Assembly (NCBI RefSeq): GCF_004569505.1
Contig: NZ_SPPK01000001.1
Location: forward strand, 930,001-994,000
Reading direction: 5' to 3'
Source of the DNA: Dysgonomonas mossii
Lineage (GTDB): Bacteria > Bacteroidota > Bacteroidia > Bacteroidales > Dysgonomonadaceae
Length of the DNA: 64,000 bases
Under the pieces are notes generated by a model, which saw nothing but the letters and a program-made list of their open reading frames with translations, ran no database searches and was not told where the DNA came from. The first letter of the stretch is position 1. Every line of letters starts with the position of its first letter. Positions 1 to 7,440 of this stretch are shown here, piece after piece. Both the position numbers and the translations under genes were made by a program.

Positions 1-1775
1 TGCCCCATGTGTTTGTCTCTTAGAGGCTTGTGTGACTTTGCAGAGATTGTCACTTCTTTCAGTAATACCCCACCAAACTGATTAATAAGGGGTTCTCTGT
101 TAATCGGGTCATGTTTTACGCGACTGGTATCAATAAAAGGATAGTATCTTTGCTTATGGCTACGGATCGAATTTATATTTTTAAACGGATCTTCAATAAT
201 TAGTTTCGGACCGTTATCTTTACCGACTAATGGCTTTACATACAGGTAGCCACCACGAAGCTCGTACAGGATTTCAGGGTCGATAGAAAAATGACCGAGT
301 GTGTCTGCCCAGATAAACCCGGATCGTTCTTTGGCATCAAAAACCTGAATCATTTGCTCGGTATTCCTCATCTTTTTATTCTTGATGGTCTGTACTCCAT
401 TGACTTCATCACTTAATAAGGAATTACCAAGGTTAGCCTCTTTTTTGTATTTCCATGTATAACGGCGCCAGCCTTGAGTCATCAGCAATAAATCAAGAAC
501 TTCTTTCCTGTCTATATTCTCTTTGTTGAAATAATAGTAAGGATTATGTATACTGCCTTGTATCTGCGATGAAAGTAGACAATGGGTTTGTATGTTAACA
601 GGGTAAGAGTGATCGGAATAAGCCTTATCGAAGATACTGACTCCCAGATGAGCTTTGACCGGATTGCCATTCTCATCCGTTATTTTCAGTTTTAAAAGAG
701 CCTTGTTCTTGACCATGTAAACCTTCTTGTCGAAGCTAGTGGATATATTTAATTCTTTATCCGAGTGAATGAACACAAGCCTTTCGGCTACAGGATTTTC
801 ACGGTCATCAAATAGCGTGAATTCGGCTATTCCCTGAACAGGGAAATCAGTCTCCTTGACCGGGATCTTTATTCTCAGGCTATCCCTGATTAAAGCTTTT
901 ACCAGGGAACAAGGAGTTCCTCCCATTTGCCCCAGTATATAAATATTTTGTTCGGGTAGGTCACAACTTTGGTATACCATAAATTCCAGAAACTCCTGAT
1001 TCTGACTTTGCAGATGCAATCCGAATCCCTGTGTTTGTATAGCCGGAAGAGGATATCTTTCTCCGTTGGGCAATTTGATCTGGTATGCTTTATCTGCAGA
1101 TGGCGTGAACGAGAGTTGTCCCATACCGTCATGTCGACTTTTGAAATCGGTGACCAGAGAATCGTTTTCGAACAGCTCTCCCGAAACATCAAGGGGATTG
1201 CCTTTTCCATCCGTTGCCTTGAAAGCCAGTACCGAGCGTACTCCCGAAACAAGATTTCCGCCTTCGGGGAAAAGCTCAAACCTCAAACTATCTGTAGATT
1301 TGATCTCTTGCCTTTTTCCAATATTCCCAATATTTTTTACCACCTGTATTTTGCGGATAGAGGAAAAGGCAGAGCTATCACTGTAAAAGCTGTTTTTTGT
1401 ATAAGCTTCCAGGGTATAAATGCCTTCCGGTAGCTTTTCATCCAGATAGATATGCCCGTCGGCAATGCCATTTACCAATGAGTATTTTTCCTGCCACACG
1501 ATACTATCCGACTCATTGCCGACTGCCTGTAAATACAGCGTTTTGCATCCGGTCGACAGGGTATGATCTCGTGCATCTAACTGATATGCTTTAAACCAAA
1601 GGTCTTCACCAGTCTCGTAAATATCCTTGCTAGTTTGCAGGTAAATCATTTCAGAAGGTGCATCCTTATATCCCTGAATCAATTGTGACGGTATAAAGTC
1701 AAAAGCAGTCTGACCCGAGAGTGGAAACACCCTGAAAATGAAAAAAAATACGAATATGAATAGGAATAGCCGCAT
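1..1775 (-). CDS. Large MG2/TonB-plug-type envelope protein, 3' end outside window
   Basis: An open frame runs from the ATG at 1775 to the window edge, giving 591 codons without a stop, so the C-terminus is missing. The N-terminus (MRLFLFIFVFFFIF) is a signal peptide. Residues about 30-130 (YLQTSKDIYETGEDLWFKAY, then GIADGHIYLDEKLPEGIYTL) resemble the macroglobulin MG2 beta-sandwich found in large Bacteroidota proteins. Repeated beta-sandwich segments follow (FELFPEGGNLVSGVRSVLAF; KNKALLKLKITDENGNPVKA). The last visible part, GGVLLKEVTISAKSHKP, looks like the approach to a TonB-receptor plug domain, as in the family annotated 'TonB-dependent receptor plug domain / MG2'. It is the last visible gene of the minus-strand NVEALA operon, 37 bp after the CxxC lipoprotein gene. 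Function is unknown; an outer-membrane or periplasmic role in handling the neighbouring peptide is inference. Confidence 0.75.
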   Translation of the reverse strand, partial: MRLFLFIFVFFFIFRVFPLSGQTAFDFIPSQLIQGYKDAPSEMIYLQTSKDIYETGEDLWFKAYQLDARDHTLSTGCKTLYLQAVGNESDSIVWQEKYSLVNGIADGHIYLDEKLPEGIYTLEAYTKNSFYSDSSAFSSIRKIQVVKNIGNIGKRQEIKSTDSLRFELFPEGGNLVSGVRSVLAFKATDGKGNPLDVSGELFENDSLVTDFKSRHDGMGQLSFTPSADKAYQIKLPNGERYPLPAIQTQGFGLHLQSQNQEFLEFMVYQSCDLPEQNIYILGQMGGTPCSLVKALIRDSLRIKIPVKETDFPVQGIAEFTLFDDRENPVAERLVFIHSDKELNISTSFDKKVYMVKNKALLKLKITDENGNPVKAHLGVSIFDKAYSDHSYPVNIQTHCLLSSQIQGSIHNPYYYFNKENIDRKEVLDLLLMTQGWRRYTWKYKKEANLGNSLLSDEVNGVQTIKNKKMRNTEQMIQVFDAKERSGFIWADTLGHFSIDPEILYELRGGYLYVKPLVGKDNGPKLIIEDPFKNINSIRSHKQRYYPFIDTSRVKHDPINREPLINQFGGVLLKEVTISAKSHKPLRDKHMG

Positions 1776-1812
1776 GATGGTATGAATATTTTAATGAATT
1801 AAATGAAATTTA

Positions 1813-2262
1813 TCATAGCTTTTTCTTCAGTTCGTGAAAAGCAGCGGTATTGGGCGACTGAAATGAATGACGAATGATATTTCCATTTTCTAGTTCTATG
1901 ATGCATGGGTAAATTGTATTTCCTGTCGGCATTTGATAAATTTTCTCTTTGTCAATGTAAACGTTCGAATAATCCGATAACTTTAACTCTATCTTTTGTT
2001 CCAATATTTTCAGGGAGGATATATTTGTTAAAACAAAAAGGATTCGTGAGTCATCGACATGATTCTTCATAAAAAGTTCAGCCTCCACGATACATCCATG
2101 ACATCCCAATCCCGGTAGGATAACCAGCCATTTGTATTGAGGGGCAACTCCAATTTCGGTAACCATATCAACCAGATATTCATGTTCAATCTTCTCCGGT
2201 TTATCTTTGCACCCCAGAAAAAGAGGTATTAGTAAGAGTAATAAATATATTATTTTTTTCAT
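1813..2262 (-). CDS. Thioredoxin-like lipoprotein with CHGC motif
   Basis: A 149-residue protein with a lipoprotein signal peptide ending LFLGC (lipid Cys18). After a beta-strand (YKWLVILPG) comes GCHGC, with Cys54 and Cys57 in the CxxC arrangement of thioredoxin-fold oxidoreductases. A later TGNTIYPCIIELENG segment could supply the conserved cis-Pro strand. It is short and divergent, so family membership rests on the motif and layout rather than on a full domain match. It lies in the operon 24 bp downstream of the DUF4221-type lipoprotein gene. The secreted peptide of the same operon carries four cysteines, so a disulfide role is a reasonable inference, not shown. Confidence 0.7.
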   Translation of the reverse strand: MKKIIYLLLLLIPLFLGCKDKPEKIEHEYLVDMVTEIGVAPQYKWLVILPGLGCHGCIVEAELFMKNHVDDSRILFVLTNISSLKILEQKIELKLSDYSNVYIDKEKIYQMPTGNTIYPCIIELENGNIIRHSFQSPNTAAFHELKKKL

Positions 2263-2286
2263 ATTGATATTTGATTCAGTAGTTTA

Positions 2287-3474
2287 TTAATTCAATAATT
2301 TCTCTAATATAAATATTTTAAAGGTCAGATAATCTTCATCGAGTTCATCTGTAATATATTCGATATTTAATCCTTCTTTTGTTACAAATGAGTTCTTCCA
2401 GTTCCATTCATGCCCGGTTCCAATGCGGGTCTCACCTAAATAATTAAAATTTTCATCCCAAATAGTAATGGTCACAGGTTTATCTTCCTGAGGTGTCTTA
2501 AAGGTTGCTTCGGGTATTCCTTCCAATAAGAACCGATAATAGACATTCCGGTAAGGATCATGTATTATTGCTGTATACATATCACTTTGCAGATAATGAG
2601 CAAATATCTGGACTTTAGGAGTACCTCTTACATCGTCATAATCTATAGATTCTATAGTTCTGGCAACATTGCTTCCGGCATAAATTGTTTTGAAATCATT
2701 TGCTCTGATGTCGGATTTATATATGTCATGGGACACCGGATAACTATGAATAATGGTTCCGTTATTCAATAATTCGGGATATACGGTAGTGAACACCTCT
2801 TCTCCCCAGTTTGCATCTTTACCATATAATTCTTTCGGATAAGTATATTTATATTCCACCTCATTACTTTTCAGATCGAAAAAACAAGTAAAACTAAATT
2901 CATCAATCCTTTCGGATGGTATCGAAGGGATATACTGTCCTGTCAGTATTAATTTTCCACCATGTTCCAATATGGAATTTACAGGACTTAACACATATTG
3001 AGGATAATGTAAGGGCCAGTTTTTATCAGTGCTATGTAATGTAATTTTCTTTTTCATTAAACCGGAACTGTCGACAAGTGATATTGTAACCCCTGCCATA
3101 TCATAAATATAGATCGAGTCCATATTTTGTATAAAATATCCTGATGCTTTCCTGATGCTTTTTTCAGCATCTCCATCATATCTGATTGAACGCATAAAGA
3201 CTGTGTCGATATAATTATAACAATATATCTTATGATTATACTCATTCAGAAATGTCAATACCGTCCCTTTTACAGGATCATTGATCAATTGCATATATAT
3301 AGGCTTGGGGGCCGTAACCGAATCTAACCGGAATTTTTTATTGTCTTTGGTGACTAGTTGATAAGTTCCGGCTAATTTTCCAGCATTGATATTTTTGTTT
3401 ATTATCGTAGACCTTTCATTACAAGAAGTAAAGACAAATAAAAACAGAAATAAAATATAAATTTGATTGCGCAT
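2287..3474 (-). CDS. DUF4221-type beta-propeller-like lipoprotein
   Basis: 395 residues with a lipoprotein signal peptide (FLFVFTSC, lipid Cys18). The body is beta-rich, with repeated strand-turn patterns and short motifs such as DSIYIYDMAGVTISLVDSSG and GGKLILTGQYIPSIPSERID. These are typical of the Bacteroidota DUF4221 and BF3164-like lipoproteins that accompany NVEALA peptide genes. No catalytic motif is visible. The gene follows the peptide gene by 69 bp, a gap that contains a strong hairpin, and precedes the CxxC lipoprotein by 24 bp. It is probably anchored in the outer membrane. A peptide-binding or transport-accessory role is conjecture. DUF4221 is my recognition of the overall pattern and could be another related propeller family. 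Confidence 0.65.
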   Translation of the reverse strand: MRNQIYILFLFLFVFTSCNERSTIINKNINAGKLAGTYQLVTKDNKKFRLDSVTAPKPIYMQLINDPVKGTVLTFLNEYNHKIYCYNYIDTVFMRSIRYDGDAEKSIRKASGYFIQNMDSIYIYDMAGVTISLVDSSGLMKKKITLHSTDKNWPLHYPQYVLSPVNSILEHGGKLILTGQYIPSIPSERIDEFSFTCFFDLKSNEVEYKYTYPKELYGKDANWGEEVFTTVYPELLNNGTIIHSYPVSHDIYKSDIRANDFKTIYAGSNVARTIESIDYDDVRGTPKVQIFAHYLQSDMYTAIIHDPYRNVYYRFLLEGIPEATFKTPQEDKPVTITIWDENFNYLGETRIGTGHEWNWKNSFVTKEGLNIEYITDELDEDYLTFKIFILEKLLN

Positions 3475-3495
3475 ATGATTTATATGTTAATGATG

Positions 3496-3527
3496 AGGAC
3501 GTAAGGCTGAAAAACAGCCTTACTCCT
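3496..3527 (-). promoter_or_regulatory. Intra-operon hairpin downstream of the peptide gene
   Basis: Perfect 9-bp arms GTAAGGCTG (3501-3509) and CAGCCTTAC (3515-3523) flank a five-base loop. AGGA (3496-3499) and TCCT (3524-3527) extend the stem past a one-base bulge at 3500. In the direction of transcription (minus strand) no U-tract follows, so it is unlikely to be a full terminator. An mRNA-end stabiliser or partial attenuator between the peptide gene and the downstream lipoproteins is likelier. Confidence 0.65.
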
Positions 3528-3543
3528 TTTCTTGATTAGTAAT

Positions 3544-3789
3544 TTAATACCATGGATCACATGCCGAAGAAGAAGGATCCCAATAGCACCTTCCTGATGT
3601 TTCTGAACATCTACCATTGCCCCCCCAAGGAGACTGAGGGCATTCTGCCGCATTTGCCGTAGGGGTACTTATCAACTCAGATAAGGTTACATCTGAAGCT
3701 CCTTTATCCATATTGATAGTTCCATTTAGAAGCATGGCAGAGACAAAAGCAACCACGCAAAAACCTGTTAAAATTTTCTTTTTCATCAT
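3544..3789 (-). CDS. NVEALA-like secreted cysteine-containing peptide
   Basis: An 81-residue precursor. The start MMKKKILTGFCVVAFV is a signal or leader sequence. TPTANAAECP at 43-51 sits where the NVEALA family carries its namesake motif, so cleavage near residue 48 is likely. That would leave about 33 residues rich in Gly, Ser and Trp, with cysteines at 50, 61, 68 and 77 (enough for two disulfides) and a CDPWY terminus. It lies between a Wzy/O-antigen-ligase-like gene and two lipoprotein genes, all on the minus strand. NVEALA proteins are a Bacteroidota family of unknown function. The exact NVEALA hexapeptide is not present here, so this is a divergent member. Start choice: either of the two adjacent ATG codons. 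Confidence 0.7.
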   Translation of the reverse strand: MMKKKILTGFCVVAFVSAMLLNGTINMDKGASDVTLSELISTPTANAAECPQSPWGGNGRCSETSGRCYWDPSSSACDPWY

Positions 3790-3847
3790 TTTAATTTTAA
3801 GTTAATAATAAAACATAAGAGAGTGTAAATCCCGGGTGAACACAACC

Positions 3848-5704
3848 TCATTTTTTGTTTAAGATATTTCTCATCTCTTCTTTAATTTCATTGACTGCTG
3901 TACTTTCTACTTTAGGCTTTTCATTCAATAACCCGTACGCTATATTAATAGCTTTTTCATCCTGATTCGTTTCATCATACAATTTTGCGAGCAGATAGCG
4001 TGTATAGAATCGATTGGGATTCATTCGATAAGCCGTCAGATATGCTTGTTCCGCTAACACATATCTCTTTGTCGCCTTATAACTGTCTCCGATAGCGGTA
4101 AAAGCAACAATATTGGGATATTCCTTAATAGCACCCGAAAGAACCAAGATCGCAGTATCATACTGGGTAGAAACAACAAGAGTTTTTCCATAATTAGTCA
4201 GAAAATCTCCGTTTCTAGCCAAAGTAAAATTTGTTTTTGAATAATATTCTAAACTCTTGCCATAGTCATCTATAGAATAAAACTGATAAGCCTTATTCCA
4301 ATTTTTCCATGCTTCGATATAGCTTGAGATGTATTTGAAACTTAAAGAAAATACTAAGATTGAAAAAAAGAGAACTGTACATTTTAAAATGTTATTTATT
4401 TTAAACTCAATCGTCCATCTCTTCAGATCAAAAAAAGCAAGTAATCCCATGTAACAAACAGCATTTGCTTTGATCGGCAATATCTGAGATGGATATGAAA
4501 ACAACCCAAAGACCAAAATTCCGAATAGTCCTGTTTTCAGGATAAATATAAGATGCCGATTCAGTCCATTGCTAGGAATTTTTATTAGATGAAAGGCTAA
4601 AACAGAAATGAAGATTAATCCGATTAGTCCGTTTTCTGCAATGAATTGAAGAGGCTCATTAAAACAATATTCAACATCTCCTGCGACAGCGATTGAAGAG
4701 GATTGCGGATTTTGTGCAAAATATTCTGCTTGTTCATTCATATAAAACGACTTAAATCTGTCAAATCCGACTCCAGAAATTGGATTTTTCTCAATCATGC
4801 CTAATGTTACTTTCCATATTAATAGACGCCCATTTGCGGAATCTACCTTATACTTGTACATTGCAAAACAACCTATAATCAACACCATAATGACACTTAT
4901 TAGAAGTGTTTTAATTTTTATCGGATGGAGGTCCTTTAACCTTTTCAGCAAAGAAAATTTAAATGAAAATATTATGATTGAAGTACAAATAACACTAAAC
5001 CATGCTGCACGTGATTCTGTTACAGGCAGAGTAATAAAGATTAGAATTATTGCTAGAAGTGACATAGATCTTAGTGCATTACTATTTTCTAACAGAGCAT
5101 TTTCTTTTATCTTTAAGTCCTTTGCAAAGTATAAGCCTAATATGATAGGAAAAGAACTTGCCAAATATCCTGCATATGGAGCAGGGTTAAAAAAGCCTCC
5201 AGTTAAAGAAAATTGATTATGCTGAGATTTTAATATGCCCCACAATTGAAAATTGCCATATATGCATTGAATGATACAACTAAAGATAATTGCAGTGAGA
5301 ATAAGAATAAACTGTTTGTGTTTGATCACCCTAAGTGATAAATACAAAAAACACAATCCTAAAAGCTCTAAAACCCTATTGGTAACCGCCCCATCTTTAA
5401 TGATACAGTTAATGAAAACATAACAAACAGTGATTATAAGAAAAATATCTACATTACATATTACAAGGGTAATAGACTTTTTATATAGAAATTTTATCAA
5501 AATTAAAAAGAACGTAATCAATATAGAAATTAAAAAAACAGATGTCTTTCCACTTATGGCACCAAACATAAATTCATCCGTTGTAAATACAGGTAAAAAG
5601 ATTACTTGAATTATAATAAATGCAGTTATAATATAATTAACAACGTCATTAAATGAAGTTTTTTTCTGTTTAAAACAATATGTTATAGAATCTATGTGAG
5701 TCAT
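3848..5704 (-). CDS. O-antigen ligase / Wzy-like integral membrane protein with C-terminal TPR
   Basis: 618 residues. About ten to twelve hydrophobic helices cover residues 25-440. A Wzy_C-type loop is visible: TESRAAWFS in one helix boundary and GRLLIWKVTLGMIEKNPISG followed by VGFDRF before a long external segment. The last 150 residues (YGKSLEYYSKTNFTLARNGD; YVLAEQAYLTAYRMNPNRFY) form tetratricopeptide-like repeats. The family includes O-antigen ligases, polymerases and PglL-type protein O-oligosaccharyltransferases, all using lipid-linked glycans in the inner membrane. No other polysaccharide gene is nearby. Instead it heads the NVEALA peptide operon (58-bp gap), so attaching a glycan to a secreted protein is worth considering; that is inference. 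The ATG at 5704 is the only reasonable start. Confidence 0.8.
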   Translation of the reverse strand: MTHIDSITYCFKQKKTSFNDVVNYIITAFIIIQVIFLPVFTTDEFMFGAISGKTSVFLISILITFFLILIKFLYKKSITLVICNVDIFLIITVCYVFINCIIKDGAVTNRVLELLGLCFLYLSLRVIKHKQFILILTAIIFSCIIQCIYGNFQLWGILKSQHNQFSLTGGFFNPAPYAGYLASSFPIILGLYFAKDLKIKENALLENSNALRSMSLLAIILIFITLPVTESRAAWFSVICTSIIIFSFKFSLLKRLKDLHPIKIKTLLISVIMVLIIGCFAMYKYKVDSANGRLLIWKVTLGMIEKNPISGVGFDRFKSFYMNEQAEYFAQNPQSSSIAVAGDVEYCFNEPLQFIAENGLIGLIFISVLAFHLIKIPSNGLNRHLIFILKTGLFGILVFGLFSYPSQILPIKANAVCYMGLLAFFDLKRWTIEFKINNILKCTVLFFSILVFSLSFKYISSYIEAWKNWNKAYQFYSIDDYGKSLEYYSKTNFTLARNGDFLTNYGKTLVVSTQYDTAILVLSGAIKEYPNIVAFTAIGDSYKATKRYVLAEQAYLTAYRMNPNRFYTRYLLAKLYDETNQDEKAINIAYGLLNEKPKVESTAVNEIKEEMRNILNKK

Positions 5705-6200
5705 ATTTTAGATTTCATAGAAAATTATATGTTAACAAATCTTATTGTGTTTATAAAGGCAGACGACTAATATTCTCGCAAAGTAATAATTCTATCTGAT
5801 ACGTGAAAGCTTAAAAAAGAGCTACATACTACAAATACTAGGTCTGTATTACAATATCTTTGGTATTTCTATCTTAAGAGATTAGCTGATGATTTGTAAT
5901 AAAATTAACTTAAAAATAGGGATTACAATTGTTAATAGAATACAGTAATTAAAAAAAGTTAAAAGTTTAATTGGGGGGTGTATTGGATAAAAACACAAAA
6001 ACATGAAAGGTGAAAACATATTTTCGTGCCCAATTGGTTTCTAATCTTATTTTATTCTTTTAATTTGTCAATTTATCGTTTGTAGTCCATAAGTGAATTA
6101 TTAGATCAAAATATAGACAGACAACTAAATGGGAGTCTTTAAAACTCCAGATACATCAATTGCTAACTGCTCTAAATATAATCAGAAAATGATACTATGC
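5705..6200. other. Non-coding stretch upstream of the NVEALA operon
   Basis: No convincing frame on either strand. It must contain the promoter of the minus-strand operon. The closest to a -7 box is CAAAGTAA at 5779-5786 (minus-strand TTACTTTG), one base short of the TAnnTTTG spacing, so no promoter is called. The rest is AT-rich and nondescript. Confidence 0.5.
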
Positions 6201-6214
6201 CTCCATTCCAGCTT

Positions 6215-6868
6215 CGAGGTATTTGGCGCGATTTAAAATAATAGCACTTCTTTAAGTCTGTCAAGATTTCCATCCAAAATTAGGCTGATCCAGTTTTACC
6301 AATCTACATGCCAGCTACCTCCTTAAAACCATCATTATGAAATCCCACACATAGGTAAACAGTCTTGTTCATGACTTTGCCATTTTATCGGACTTTGAAG
6401 ACGATACCATCCACCCACATTATCAGATATAGGCTTTTTAATGGATGGTTCTGGCATTCAATGACTGATGTAGATAGATTAACACCGTAAATCTCATGTA
6501 TCTGCGATTCTATATCCTATGTACTCATACTTTTGATATAAAGAGGTATGACTAACGCTTAATATATAAGCCATGCCTTTGATGCTTGGGTACAGCAACA
6601 GACTCAAAATCACTTTGTCGGCACGAGGGACTTCTATGACGATCCTCCATCCTTACTCTGAATCTTCTTCGGATAACTCCCATTGCAGGAATTTCTCGTA
6701 TTAATATTCTTTTGAACCTTTCTCATAATCTAAAAGAGAATCTATCTCCCCTTGATGCATCTGCTCATAAACTTTTACATGAAGTTCGCAGATAAAGGCT
6801 TTAACATCTTCCTGTGGCTTGAACTTACTCTGGAATTCCTTACTTGAAAAATCTTTTGGTGTGTCCAT
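6215..6868 (-). pseudogene. Decayed IS256-family (mutator-type) transposase
   Basis: Read on the minus strand from the ATG at 6868, the frame begins MDTPKDFSSKEFQSKFKPQE and continues with LHVKVYEQMHQGEIDSLLDY, the N-terminal pattern of IS256-family transposases. It is then broken by many stops and frameshifts. Further fragments remain recognisable in order: IYGVNLSTSVIECQNHPLKS, LIMWVDGIVFKV (the site of the first catalytic Asp, in the usual V-x-LD/VD-G/A context), NKTVYLCVGFHNDGFKEVAG and FWMEILTDLKEV. The rest of the catalytic domain is absent and no terminal inverted repeats were found. It is a dead relic and the only mobile-element trace in the window. Confidence 0.75.
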
Positions 6869-7440
6869 AAGTGTTTTATTTTGATAAAGTTATATGTTTT
6901 TCATTTACAGAATATTTGACACTATATTTTGAGCCTATTTCTTCTTTGTCTGAAGTTAAGCTTTTATTGCTTATTTTTCTCGAGTAAACAGAGGAGACCT
7001 AATCTGAATAGAATCCCTTATTATTCATTGGGCTTAATTGTAATAATTCAATTTTTCGTATTTACTCTGCTATACAATAGTCCTATATGTAATTAAGATT
7101 GAGTTTGAAGTTATTTTTACAGATGACTGTCCAGATCTTGTTTGTGCGACAAAAAGGAAAAGATATGCGACTCTTCCGACAGAGATAAGACGTTTATCCG
7201 GGCAATAGCATACAATAAAAATGAGCGTTCCTATATGCTTGTTTTAATTTTGTAGTATTCCATATGTTTTAAAAAGTTAGGTAGGAAGCCTCTTTTTAAA
7301 ACAAATCGAAGAAGAACAATATATGTTTTTGAGATAAATAGATAAATCGTTAATTAATACATTTTTGAATAGCGGAGGCTTTATTATTATACTTGATAAA
7401 ATAATAAAAAAGGTTGCAATCTAAATAAAATATAAGAAAT
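6869..7440. other. Non-coding region upstream of the GH115 gene
   Basis: Nothing that reads as a gene. The last 150 bases before the GH115 ATG should hold its promoter. A T-rich TTTTTG at about 7362 is present, but no clean TAnnTTTG with a -33 TTG was found. The LacI-type palindrome seen at the two downstream transcription units is not present here. Confidence 0.4.

Noticed and set aside
899..1594. Several open frames of 65-154 codons overlapping the MG2-type gene
   Set aside because: They are in other frames of a continuous 591-codon minus-strand reading frame with clear domain sequence.
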